Part shown: positions 32,798 through 41,296 of the stretch, piece by piece
Layout: each line of letters opens with the position of its first letter
Position numbering within the stretch: position 1 is the stretch's first letter
Notes under the pieces: generated by a model
Databases searched by the model: none
Seen by the model: only the letters and a program-made list of their open reading frames with translations
Told to the model about the DNA's origin: nothing
DNA from: Planctomycetota bacterium
GTDB taxonomy: Bacteria > Planctomycetota > UBA8742 > UBA2392
Length of the DNA: 64,000 nt
Assembly (NCBI GenBank): GCA_019912315.1
Contig: JAIOJA010000042.1
Coordinates: forward strand, 304,806 to 368,805
Reading direction: 5' to 3'
Translations under genes and position numbers: made by a program

Positions 32798-34414
32798 ATG
32801 ATTCGCACAACCATCTGCTTTCTTGCCCTGTGCCTGTTTACGAGCGTGATCGCCGCACAGAGCTACACAATGAGTTCAGGCTATTTGTCGGGCAGCTACA
32901 CGGACCTCAGTGCCCCAACCACGATCAACGTGGCGCCGGGCAACATTTCAGCCGCCATTTCGCCCCCGGGGTTCAACTTCTCTTACTTCGGCGCGACTTA
33001 CACCAGTTTCAAAATCGGCGCGGGCGGATACGTTGTCATGGGCAGCGGCGGCACAGTCATTTCAACGACACCGCAACACGCGGCCGCCCCTGGGCTGGTG
33101 ATTTCACCCCTGTGGACCAACCTGTCCCCCGGCAACCGCCTGATGCCGACGTTCTCGGCCACCTACCCCCAACCCGGACGCGTGAGCTACAACTTCGTCG
33201 GCGGCGTACTGGGTGTTGAGTGGTGGAACGTCCCGGTCGGCGGCGACAGCCCCATCGGCGTGCGCATGAAAGTATTGCTGGACACAAGCACCGGCGCTAT
33301 CCACTTCAACTATGGCGACGTGCCCGTGAACTGCACCGGCGCGACCACCACTTTCGCCAACGCCTGTGCGATTTCGGGCCCGTCAAACGCCTCGCCCCAG
33401 GAGGTCATTCCGGGCGCCCTTGGCAACTTTACCCCCTACATCAACAGCAACGGCAGCGTCGACATCTACCCGGTAAACGGGTACGTCACATTCGCGCCGC
33501 CTGCGGTCCCGCTAAACACTCCGCCGGGAATCACTGCCGAGTACGACGCCAGCTTTGGCGGCCCGCCCAACATGCTGCCAATCGGCAACGGTGGGACGGT
33601 AAACGTGAGCTATGGTCAATCTGTCAGCGGCGCAGACTTCGGTATCTTCGTAAATGATCTCGACAGCACCCTGTGCAGCCTGACTGCAAGCATCACGAAC
33701 ATCGGTACCACGGGCATCGTCTTAAGCGAGTGGCAGAGCGCCTCGCTGCCCGTGCCGCTATCACTGACGCCTCTCACCGGCGCGTTCAACACCGTGGCTG
33801 GGGTTACTCACCTCGTTACACTCACCGCGAACGACGGCATGGACAGCACGATATTCACCTTCAACATTGTGCAGGCACCGCAGCCCGCGACCCCAAGCAT
33901 CAGTGTCAGCGACGGCGCGAACATTACGCCGGGGCAGGCTGCCGCAGGCACCGCACGCGCGTTCGGCGACATGGTCGTCGGCACAGGCCCGGGTGCAGCA
34001 TTGACCATCACGATCGCCAACAACGGCGGCGCGGCCCTGATCCTGAGCGGGTTTGCCGTCACCGGCGACTCGGGCGAATTCCTGGTGGACACAAGCAGCA
34101 TGAGCGCCAGCGTCGCAAGCGCCGGCAGCACGACCTTCACGATCGCGTTCAGCCCAACCAGCACCGGGGCCAAGAGCGCGACCGTGAGTTTCAACCATGA
34201 CGACCCGGGCGTGGCCAATCCGTTCACGTTCGAGATCACAGGCAATGGGACAACTTCAACGCCGGGACCGGGCCCCACACCCATCAGCGGCGGAGGAGGC
34301 GGTGGTGGCGGAGGCTGTGTCGCAGGAAGCGGCGCAAACTTCGCACTGCTGTTGGTTACAGCCATGAGTGCATGCCTGGGCGCGCGCACTCTGAGGCGTC
34401 GTGTGTCGAGGTAG
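32798..34414 (+). CDS. Secreted beta-domain protein with Gly-Cys-TM-Arg sorting tail
   Basis: The 538-residue protein has a signal peptide (1-20) after a GGAGGGG ribosome-binding site. The N-terminal domain (about 25-240) resembles exported adhesion-like beta modules (GFNFSYFGATYTSFKIGAGG). A middle Ig-like stretch follows. A choice-of-anchor D (ASPM/HYDIN-like) domain lies at about 365-490, with LTITIANNGGAALILSGFAV. The end is tripartite: a Gly run plus Cys (GGGGGGGCVAG), a hydrophobic helix LLLVTAMSACLG and a basic RTLRRRVSR. This matches the Synerg-CTERM/Myxo-CTERM/GlyGly-CTERM class of sorting tags processed by rhombosortase- or myxosortase-like enzymes. The protein is probably surface-displayed. 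Confidence 0.82.
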   Translation: MIRTTICFLALCLFTSVIAAQSYTMSSGYLSGSYTDLSAPTTINVAPGNISAAISPPGFNFSYFGATYTSFKIGAGGYVVMGSGGTVISTTPQHAAAPGLVISPLWTNLSPGNRLMPTFSATYPQPGRVSYNFVGGVLGVEWWNVPVGGDSPIGVRMKVLLDTSTGAIHFNYGDVPVNCTGATTTFANACAISGPSNASPQEVIPGALGNFTPYINSNGSVDIYPVNGYVTFAPPAVPLNTPPGITAEYDASFGGPPNMLPIGNGGTVNVSYGQSVSGADFGIFVNDLDSTLCSLTASITNIGTTGIVLSEWQSASLPVPLSLTPLTGAFNTVAGVTHLVTLTANDGMDSTIFTFNIVQAPQPATPSISVSDGANITPGQAAAGTARAFGDMVVGTGPGAALTITIANNGGAALILSGFAVTGDSGEFLVDTSSMSASVASAGSTTFTIAFSPTSTGAKSATVSFNHDDPGVANPFTFEITGNGTTSTPGPGPTPISGGGGGGGGGCVAGSGANFALLLVTAMSACLGARTLRRRVSR

Positions 34415-34437
34415 TAACGGGAACTCACGCACGGAAG

Positions 34438-34466
34438 CAGGGGGCGGAACCGCACACCGCCCCCTG
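34438..34466. terminator. Bidirectional intrinsic terminator
   Basis: CAGGGGGCGG (34438-34447) pairs exactly with CCGCCCCCTG (34457-34466) around a 9-base loop, followed by TCGCATTT. It sits between the convergent secreted-protein and precorrin-2 dehydrogenase genes and can serve both. The T-tract is short. Confidence 0.65.
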
Positions 34467-34472
34467 TCGCAT

Positions 34473-35057
34473 TTAATCGTGCAGGTCGATCTGGTAGCGG
34501 GCGAGTTCTGCCTTCAACACTTCGCGCAGCTTCAACAGGCGCGTGGCTTCATCTGGCTCCGAAGCCAGCAACTTCTCGCGCTCGGTGGCGATTGTGTTGA
34601 TAACCTGCTCCAACTCGCGGGGCAGCAGCTTCTCGAGGTGCGCGCGTACGCGACCGGCCACCAGGGGCGCCTTGCCCTGTGTGCTGACGGCGACCATCAG
34701 ATCACCGATGCGGGCGATGGCCGGGACATAAAAGTCGCAGTTGGGCGGGTCATCTACGGCGTTGACGAGCGCGCCTGTGGCGTGTGCTGCTTCGCGGATC
34801 TCGGCGTTCAATTGGGCGTCGCCGGTCGCGGCCACGACCATGAACGCGCCTTCGCAGTCGTCCGGTCGCCAAGCACGCTGAATGATGTGGATGTCGGGGA
34901 CAGCGCGAATCTCGTCGCACACGTCCGGCGCGACGCAACGCAGCCTGGCACCCGCGCGCTGCAAGGCCTGCGCCTTGCGCCATGCGACTTTGCCCGCCCC
35001 GACAACGAGCACGTCGCGACCTTCGAGTTTTAGAAAGACCGGGTACATTTCGGGCAT
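34473..35057 (-). CDS. Precorrin-2 dehydrogenase / sirohydrochlorin ferrochelatase-type protein
   Basis: The 194-residue protein corresponds to the N-terminal (CysG-B, Met8/SirC) part of siroheme synthase. It has the NAD-binding motif LVVGAGKVAWRKAQAL (17-32), the catalytic aspartate segment NAVDDPPNCDFYVPA and VSTQGKAPLVAGRVRAHLE. This part oxidises precorrin-2 to sirohydrochlorin and may insert iron to give siroheme. No uroporphyrinogen methyltransferase domain is fused. The ATG overlaps the argC stop (TGATG), so the two are translationally coupled. The first ATG or the fourth codon (MYPVFL) could be the start. Siroheme would serve a sulfite or nitrite reductase not seen here. Confidence 0.9.
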   Translation of the reverse strand: MPEMYPVFLKLEGRDVLVVGAGKVAWRKAQALQRAGARLRCVAPDVCDEIRAVPDIHIIQRAWRPDDCEGAFMVVAATGDAQLNAEIREAAHATGALVNAVDDPPNCDFYVPAIARIGDLMVAVSTQGKAPLVAGRVRAHLEKLLPRELEQVINTIATEREKLLASEPDEATRLLKLREVLKAELARYQIDLHD

Positions 35058-36097
35058 CAGACGTAACCGGCCGGGTTCAACAGCCCCATTGACTCGTCAA
35101 GACCGAGCATCAGGTTCAGGTTCTGCACGGCCTGGCCGGCGCCGCCCTTCACCAGATTGTCAATCGCGCACATGCCGACCAGCATGTCGCCCTGGGCGCG
35201 GTAGGTCACGTGCGCCATGTTGGTGTGCTGCACCAGGCGCATCTCCGGGCTGCCTTCAACGATGTGTATGAACTGCTCGTCCTCGTAGGCGTCGCGCACC
35301 ATCTCATTGACCGTCGCCAGCGAATGCTGCTGGTTCAGCGGAATAAACGCCGTGGCGAAAATGCCGCGCACCCAGGGGCCTGACTGGGGCACGAAGTACA
35401 GGTCAAACTCGTTCTTGTCGCTCAGGTCTTCCAGGAACGGGACGACTTCCACCAGGTGCTGATGCTCCAGTACCTTGTAGGCCCGCACGTTCTGCCCGCG
35501 CTCCGGGTGGTGCGTCGTCTGCAAAGGCTTGTTGCCTGCGCCACTGCTGCCCGTATAGGCGTTGACGCAGACTTCGCCTACAAGCTCGCCGTGCTTCGCA
35601 AACGGCGCAAGCAGGATGTTCAGCGAAGTCGCAAAGCAACCCGGGTTGGCGACGTACTGGGCACCCTTGATCTTCTCGCGATTAAACTCGGTGAAGCCGT
35701 AAACGAATTTCGACTGATACTCGCGCGCCGTGTGGCGGGTCTTGTAGTACTCCTCCCACTTGTCCAGGCGCGGGCTTCGAAAGTCGCCGCTGACGTCCAC
35801 CAGCTTGAGTTTGGGATACTTGTCGACGGCAACTTTAATAGTCTCCATCGCGCCGCCGTGGGGCAGGCAGGCGATCGCGGCGTCGACCTCACCAAACAGC
35901 TCCGGCGAGAACTGGCGAAACTCGTCACGCACGTAGCCGAGCAGGTTGGGGAACTCTTCCCAGACTTTGCGCCCGACACGGGATTCCGACGTCACCCAGG
36001 CGATCTCAATGTCCGGGTGGGTCGAAAGAATGCGCATTACCTCCGAGCCGATGTAGCCCGTGGCGCCCGCGATGCCTACCTTGAAGCGTTTGTCCAT
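35057..36097 (-). CDS. argC: N-acetyl-gamma-glutamyl-phosphate reductase (ArgC family)
   Basis: ArgC reduces N-acetylglutamyl-5-phosphate to the semialdehyde in arginine synthesis. The 346-residue protein has the N-terminal Rossmann motif GIAGATGYIGSEVMRIL (8-24), ACLPHGGAM, DVSGDFR, the catalytic cysteine in ANPGCFATS (C154) and the histidine-bearing segment TTHHPERGQNVRAYKVLEHQ. The HHPER motif is also typical of LysY, the LysW-dependent lysine pathway paralogue, so pathway assignment is not certain. No other arg or lys gene is near. It is the first gene of a coupled pair with the precorrin-2 dehydrogenase, an unusual partner. Confidence 0.92.
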   Translation of the reverse strand: MDKRFKVGIAGATGYIGSEVMRILSTHPDIEIAWVTSESRVGRKVWEEFPNLLGYVRDEFRQFSPELFGEVDAAIACLPHGGAMETIKVAVDKYPKLKLVDVSGDFRSPRLDKWEEYYKTRHTAREYQSKFVYGFTEFNREKIKGAQYVANPGCFATSLNILLAPFAKHGELVGEVCVNAYTGSSGAGNKPLQTTHHPERGQNVRAYKVLEHQHLVEVVPFLEDLSDKNEFDLYFVPQSGPWVRGIFATAFIPLNQQHSLATVNEMVRDAYEDEQFIHIVEGSPEMRLVQHTNMAHVTYRAQGDMLVGMCAIDNLVKGGAGQAVQNLNLMLGLDESMGLLNPAGYV

Positions 36098-36282
36098 GCC
36101 GTCTCCACAGTTGCGTACACGCTACGATTTCTTCTCAATTTGCAAGTGCGGGGGTTCGGCGGCAAAAACAGACACGCCCGCGCAATTCACGGGGCATGAT
36201 TGCCAACCAGATGCGTTATAGAGGAAGTTATTGCCCGCGCGCTACTTCACAGGCACGGGTTGTCCGATACGATGAAGCGGCT

Positions 36283-38292
36283 ATGAACATAATCTACGTA
36301 CTTCAGGTTCTGATCGGCTTCGGCTTCGTGATTGCAATCCACGAGGCCGGGCACTTTTTTGCAGCCAAGCGCGTGGGCATCACCTGCCCTGCCTTCAGTA
36401 TCGGGTTTCCATTCCCGGTGCCAACGAAGAAGGGCTGGAAGGCCTACAACATGCTGCGCTACAAGTGGCGCGGCACGGAGTACCGCCTGGGCTGGATCCC
36501 GTTCGGCGGCTACGTGACCATGCACGGGCAGAGTGACTCGCCGGGCTCGCTGGAGGGCCCCAAAGAGGGCGACGAAGGCGACTACCGCAACAAGAGTTAC
36601 TGGCAGAAAACCCAGGTACTGCTGGGCGGCGTCACCATGAACGCCATCACGGCCGTGATCGGTTTTATTCTCGCGTTCCAGCTTGGCGTGACCTTCATTG
36701 AGCCCACGGTCGGCATGATTGACCAGAGCAGCCAGGCCTGGGTGAACAACGAAATCCAGGTCGGTGACCGCGTGCTGCAAGTCAACGGGCGCGAGGTCGT
36801 GGACTTCGAGGACGTTGTCTACGCGGGCATCTTTGACGGCGGCGACACGATTGATCTTGTCATTGAACGCGACGTGGACGGTAAGACCATCCAGAAGGAC
36901 ATCACCCTGCAGCTTGATGAAGACCAGACATTCGGCATCAAGCTGCCCGCCATCAAGGCAAAGCATCGCGTAATCCTGACGGAAGAAGAGGCCGCGCGTT
37001 TCCCCGAAGACCTGGGTGAGGACCGCCCGGCCGAGGGCGACGAGATTGTCGCAATCAACGGCTACGAAATCCGCAACGCGCAGGACGCGCAGGGCCTGAT
37101 TGAAGAGAGCCGCGGCGCCATCAAAATGAAGCTGCAGCGAGGCTTTGGCGCGGACGCCAGAGTGTGGGAAGTCAGCTATACCCCGCGCCGAAAGTTCTAC
37201 GTGGACGGCTCCGCTTACACGGGCGGCATCAGCACGCTGCCGCCGCCCTACGTCGACCGCGTGCGCAATGGCGGCGCGGCCGACAAGGCGGGGCTGAAAC
37301 AGGGTGACCAGTTTGTCGCCGTCAAAGCGGGGCAGGGGCGCGTCGAGATTGACAGCTTTGGTGACCTGAACCGCCTGGTGGACGCCAGCAACGGGCAAAG
37401 CATGACGCTGGTTGTAAAGCGCGACGGCAAGGAAGTCGATGTTGTCGTCGCGCCGGACCCGCGCGAAGCACGCCCCGGGCGCTTCCAGCTTGGGGTGACC
37501 GTATCACCCGTTCCGCCTGCCGACATCAGCAAGGAAGCCCGCACCGAACAGATCGCCGAATTCAACAAGTCTGTCACCGCCTACGGTGTGCGTCCGGGCG
37601 GCAACGCCGAAAAAGCGGGCATCAAGCCGGGCGACAAGGTCGTAGGCGTGAAGGTCAATGGCACCGAAGTGCTGAACCCCGAAAACAACACGTTTGACCG
37701 GACGGCCTACCAGATCGCCCTGTTGAAGGCGGCGCAGGCCGACGGCGCGGCGGAACTCACCTATGAGGTCGAGCGTGAAGACGGCGTCCAGGCGTTCACG
37801 ATCGCGACGGATGACAGCGGGCCCGATTCCGGGGCGATCATGTCCATCGCGGCCGCGGAGCAGCGCAGCGCGCCTGTCACCTACGGGCTGGTGGAGAGCG
37901 TCAAGCAGGGTTTCTACCACAGCAAGAAGGTCGGCTACAAAATCATGATGACCCTGGGCGCGCTGTTTACCGGGCGCGTGCAGTTGTGGCACCTGGGCGG
38001 GCCGGTGGTGATCGCCAAGCGCAGCTACAGCCTGGCGCAATGGGGCACGGGCACGCTGTTGTTTTTCCTGGCGTTTATCAGCGTCAACCTGGCGATCGTG
38101 AACCTGATACCGCTGCCTGTGCTCGATGGCGGACAATGGCTGATCGAGACTATCGCTGCTGTGCGCGGCAAACCCCTGCCGGAAAGGGCGCTGCACTGGG
38201 TGCAGCTTGGCAGCTTCATCATGGTCGTCTGCCTCATGCTGTTCGTGCTCGGCAACGATCTGGTGACCGTGTTCTGGCGCAAGTGGGTCTGA
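36283..38292 (+). CDS. rseP: RIP metalloprotease RseP (site-2 protease)
   Basis: RseP cleaves transmembrane anti-sigma factors and remnant signal peptides within the inner membrane. The ATG at 36283 gives 669 residues, longer than the usual 450. HEAGH (20-24) and NLIPLPVLDGGQ (607-618, with D615) supply the zinc ligands. Between them are three or four PDZ-like modules, seen as GDRVLQVNGREV, GDEIVAINGYEI, AADKAGLKQGDQF and AEKAGIKPGDKV. The usual family has one or two, so the periplasmic part is enlarged. The last helices carry GGPVVIAKRSY. A partner could be a regulator of the ECF sigma at 1991, but no anti-sigma gene is in the window. Confidence 0.95.
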   Translation: MNIIYVLQVLIGFGFVIAIHEAGHFFAAKRVGITCPAFSIGFPFPVPTKKGWKAYNMLRYKWRGTEYRLGWIPFGGYVTMHGQSDSPGSLEGPKEGDEGDYRNKSYWQKTQVLLGGVTMNAITAVIGFILAFQLGVTFIEPTVGMIDQSSQAWVNNEIQVGDRVLQVNGREVVDFEDVVYAGIFDGGDTIDLVIERDVDGKTIQKDITLQLDEDQTFGIKLPAIKAKHRVILTEEEAARFPEDLGEDRPAEGDEIVAINGYEIRNAQDAQGLIEESRGAIKMKLQRGFGADARVWEVSYTPRRKFYVDGSAYTGGISTLPPPYVDRVRNGGAADKAGLKQGDQFVAVKAGQGRVEIDSFGDLNRLVDASNGQSMTLVVKRDGKEVDVVVAPDPREARPGRFQLGVTVSPVPPADISKEARTEQIAEFNKSVTAYGVRPGGNAEKAGIKPGDKVVGVKVNGTEVLNPENNTFDRTAYQIALLKAAQADGAAELTYEVEREDGVQAFTIATDDSGPDSGAIMSIAAAEQRSAPVTYGLVESVKQGFYHSKKVGYKIMMTLGALFTGRVQLWHLGGPVVIAKRSYSLAQWGTGTLLFFLAFISVNLAIVNLIPLPVLDGGQWLIETIAAVRGKPLPERALHWVQLGSFIMVVCLMLFVLGNDLVTVFWRKWV

Positions 38293-38364
38293 TTCAGGTT
38301 TCCGGTTACAGGTTTCAGGTGTCAGGGACCTGTAGCAGCCGGCGCTGTCCCTGAACCTGACACC
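38293..38364. repeat. Inverted repeat, CAGGTTTCAGG family, copy 1
   Basis: Tandem-like heptads (TTCAGGTTTCCGGTTACAGG, TTTCAGGTGTCAGGGAC) on the left are mirrored by GTCCCTGAACCTGACACC on the right. It fills the gap between rseP and the sulfatase-like gene. The same family recurs at 40425 and 56188. Confidence 0.7.
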
Positions 38365-38395
38365 ATTGCCTCTGGCGATACCGGCACCTGTTCCC

Positions 38396-40360
38396 GTGAG
38401 CGACGAACCCAAACAGTCTGCATTCAAGAAGCGTGGCGGGGTCTGGTCCGCGATCGGCTTCGTACTGGTGGTCGGCATCATCGCCGTCGCCGTCATGAAG
38501 TGGATGGACCAGGACGAAAGCGCCCCGGCAGCAGAGCCCTACACGCCGCCGAAGCACCTGATCATCATCAGCATCGACACCCTGCGCGCCGATCACCTGG
38601 GCTGCTACGGGCACAACAAGAAGACCTCACCTGTCATGGACGCGCTGGCCAGCGAAGGTGTGCTGTTCGAAAATCACTTCAGCAACTATCCGCTCACACT
38701 GCCCGCGCACCTGACCCAGATGACCGGCGTCAGCGCGCTGGGACATCGCGTGCGCGACAACCTGTATCACCGCCTGCCCGATGAGCTGGCAACCCTGCCC
38801 GAAGTCATGAAGGCGCAGGGGTTCCGCACGGGGGCGTTTGTCAGCGCCCACACCATGAAATCCGGCAGCGGCATCGAGCGCGGTTTTGAAACATACGACG
38901 ACGCTGGCGTCCGCGAGGTTCAACCCGGGCGCCTTACCGTCAGCGAGCGCGACGCCCGCGACACGCTTTCCCTCGCCGAGAACTGGATCGCCGGCCGCGG
39001 CAGTGACCGGTTTTTCTGCTTCATTCACCTCTTCGACCCGCACGCCCCCTACGAAAAACACGAGGGGCTGGGTGATGCCTTCAGCGGCGACAACCCGTCG
39101 CTTTACGACGGTGAGATTGCCTACACGGACCAGCAGATCGGCCGGTTTTTGCGGAAGCTTCAGGAACTAAACCTGTACGACGACAGCCTGATCGTCATCA
39201 CCAGCGATCACGGCGAAGGGCTCGGCGATCACAACGAACTGACCCACGGCTACTTCTGCTACGACAGTACCACGCACGTGCCGCTGATCATGCGTGGCGC
39301 GCCGGGCATCAAGGCCGGCACGCGCGTCAAGGGCATCGCCCGCAACTACGACCTCGCGCCGACACTGGTCGAGATCATGGGGCTCGATGCGCCCGAGTTC
39401 TCGAAACAGTGGCACGGCTTAAGCCTCATGCCCGCCATGAAGGACGGCACCGAAATGGGGCTCACTGCCTACGTCGAAAGCCACTACGCCTGGCTGAACG
39501 CGAACTGGGCCAGGATCCGCGGGCTGCGCACGCAGAATGCACTGACGCTTTTCGCCGGCGATGAAGTGCTGCATTTCGCGGACGCCAGACAGCAGGTGAA
39601 CAGCTTTCACGAAAACGCCGCCGCCGTCGGCGAAGCCCGCGTGGAGATTACCCGCCTCATGAACGCCTGGGTGCCGCCGCGCAAGGGCGGCCTCGAGCCG
39701 CGCGAAACCGGCGTCGGCACACCCTACCCCGGCGAGTCGCCGGTCGCCCAGAGCTTCGAGCCCGAGAGTCTCAGCGACACGCGCGACCTGCCGTCACCAC
39801 ACGCCAGGGCCGACGCCCTGCGCGACTACCAGACCGCCGAACTTGACTACGATGCCGAACGCTTCGCCTCATGCGGCGACAAGCTGCGCGAACTGGTTGC
39901 CCGCGAGCCCGACTTCCTGATGGCCCACAAGCTGCTTGCGGCCGTAGACCAGGCCCGCGTACGCACAGCCGGCACAGGCATGGACCAGGCACTGGCCCGC
40001 ACGCTGACCCGCGAGGCCGTGTACAGCCTGGAACGCGCCGCCGCTATTTCGGAAGGGCAGCACCAGGCGAAGGCCGTCGGCGCCATCCAGCGGAACCTTG
40101 CGTTGCTGTACCTGTGGCTGAACGACAAGCTGGCCCTGCGCAAGCTGTCGGAAGCAACCGACGACGCCGGCATTGGCTGGATGTTTTTCCTGGTCAGCTA
40201 TCGGGTGGCGACGCTGGAGGCCCAGCCGGAGGCCGCGGCGCAGGCGGGTGCTTTCCTTGACAGCGTGCCTGCGGACCAGCCCTTTGTGACGGAAGCTCGC
40301 AATGACCTGGCGCGGATGATCGCGGGCGAAGAGCTGAAGCTGGCACCCTGGGAGAGGTAA
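38396..40360 (+). CDS. Membrane-anchored sulfatase-fold protein with helical C-terminal domain
   Basis: The likely start is the GTG at 38396 (the frame is open from a TTG at 38366). The 654-residue protein has one transmembrane helix (about 17-36) and then a sulfatase-type domain. Its metal strand LIIISIDTLRADHLGCYG contains D61, and later motifs are FCFIHLFDPHAPY and VITSDHGEGLGDH. The sulfatase signature C/S-x-P-x-R is replaced by TLPAH (T101-H105). A formylglycine cannot form, and the nucleophile is probably Thr, as in phosphatase or phosphotransferase members. The C-terminal 200 residues are helical, TPR-like. It is likely a periplasmic hydrolase or transferase. Confidence 0.87.
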   Translation: MSDEPKQSAFKKRGGVWSAIGFVLVVGIIAVAVMKWMDQDESAPAAEPYTPPKHLIIISIDTLRADHLGCYGHNKKTSPVMDALASEGVLFENHFSNYPLTLPAHLTQMTGVSALGHRVRDNLYHRLPDELATLPEVMKAQGFRTGAFVSAHTMKSGSGIERGFETYDDAGVREVQPGRLTVSERDARDTLSLAENWIAGRGSDRFFCFIHLFDPHAPYEKHEGLGDAFSGDNPSLYDGEIAYTDQQIGRFLRKLQELNLYDDSLIVITSDHGEGLGDHNELTHGYFCYDSTTHVPLIMRGAPGIKAGTRVKGIARNYDLAPTLVEIMGLDAPEFSKQWHGLSLMPAMKDGTEMGLTAYVESHYAWLNANWARIRGLRTQNALTLFAGDEVLHFADARQQVNSFHENAAAVGEARVEITRLMNAWVPPRKGGLEPRETGVGTPYPGESPVAQSFEPESLSDTRDLPSPHARADALRDYQTAELDYDAERFASCGDKLRELVAREPDFLMAHKLLAAVDQARVRTAGTGMDQALARTLTREAVYSLERAAAISEGQHQAKAVGAIQRNLALLYLWLNDKLALRKLSEATDDAGIGWMFFLVSYRVATLEAQPEAAAQAGAFLDSVPADQPFVTEARNDLARMIAGEELKLAPWER

Positions 40361-40424
40361 AGCAGGTGTCAAAGCACCGGAACGAGTGCCGTAGAATGAG
40401 CGGCGCTTCACAATTCGCGATGTA

Positions 40425-40458
40425 CCCTGAAACCCGACCCCTGCAACCTGAAACCTGA
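40425..40458. repeat. CAGGTTTCAGG-family repeat, copy 2 (inverted)
   Basis: CCCTGAAACCCGACCCCTGC then AACCTGAAACCTGA is the reverse complement of the repeat at 38293. It ends one base before the ATG of the TIM-barrel gene, so the repeat forms that gene's immediate leader and leaves no room for a normal ribosome-binding site. Confidence 0.65.
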
Positions 40459-40459
40459 T

Positions 40460-41296
40460 ATGGACATCGGCTACAACACCAGCGGGTTCGCCTATCACCG
40501 CCTTGAAGACGCCATCGAGATCATCGCCGAACTCGGCTACACGTGCGTAGGCCTGACTCTCGACGTGCACCACCTGAACCCGTTTACCAGCTCTGCGCGC
40601 GAAGTTACGGCCGTCGCAAGGCAACTCGACCGCCTGGGGCTCAGCTGCGTAATCGAGACCGGTTCACGCTATGTGCTTGACCCGCGTCGCAAGCACCGCC
40701 CGACGCTGCTTGATGACGACTGCGATTCGCGCGTGCAGTTTCTGTACCGGGCTGGCGAAATCGCCGAAGATCTGGGCGCACTTGCAGTCTCCTACTGGTC
40801 GGGCGCGCGCCCCGAAAACACACAGATTTCGGACGACAAATTGTTCGAACGTCTGGCATATCACGTCGAGAAGATCGAGGGCGCCTGCGCCAACCACGGC
40901 GTGCGGGCGGCCCTGGAGCCCGAGCCGGGCATGTTGCTCGAAACGATGTCACATTACGACAAACTGGCAACCCTGCTCGGGTTCAGGCCCGGTCTCACAA
41001 TCGACATCGGGCACCTTGAGTGCATGGAAACCGCGCCGGAGTGGGAGTATCTGTCAACCTATAAGGACGTTCTCTATAATCTTCACCTCGACGACATGCT
41101 TCCCGGTCGCCATCGTCACCTGTTCTTCGGAGAAGGCAGTGTGGACTTCGCGCGCACGTTCGCGGCGCTGCGAGAGATTGGCTACACCGGGCCTGCCTGC
41201 GTCGAGCTAAGCGAGGCCAGCCGTGTCGCGGTCGACACGGCGAAGCGCGCCAAGGACTTTATCGATAACGTGAGTGACAGCAGTGCCGCCCGATAA
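40460..41296 (+). CDS. Sugar phosphate isomerase/epimerase-like TIM-barrel protein
   Basis: The 278-residue protein belongs to the xylose-isomerase-like TIM-barrel (AP endonuclease 2) superfamily. MDIGYNTSGFAYHRLEDAIE opens the barrel, and a TLDVHHLNPF strand follows. Metal-ligand-type positions appear in ALEPEPGMLLE (Glu), TIDIGHLECME (Asp/His), NLHLDDML (His/Asp) and CVELSEASR (Glu). These form the usual metal site of isomerases and epimerases of this fold. The substrate cannot be told from sequence. It is the first of a tight run (40460-44183), overlapping the next gene by 23 bases. Confidence 0.85.
   Translation: MDIGYNTSGFAYHRLEDAIEIIAELGYTCVGLTLDVHHLNPFTSSAREVTAVARQLDRLGLSCVIETGSRYVLDPRRKHRPTLLDDDCDSRVQFLYRAGEIAEDLGALAVSYWSGARPENTQISDDKLFERLAYHVEKIEGACANHGVRAALEPEPGMLLETMSHYDKLATLLGFRPGLTIDIGHLECMETAPEWEYLSTYKDVLYNLHLDDMLPGRHRHLFFGEGSVDFARTFAALREIGYTGPACVELSEASRVAVDTAKRAKDFIDNVSDSSAAR

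Noticed and set aside
36196..36282. N-terminal extension of rseP from the first open start
   Set aside because: The extra 29 residues are not hydrophobic or conserved; RseP proteins begin just before the HEAGH helix, matching ATG 36283.
36247..37398. 383-codon minus-strand frame
   Set aside because: It is the shadow of rseP, whose HEAGH and PDZ motifs are on the plus strand.
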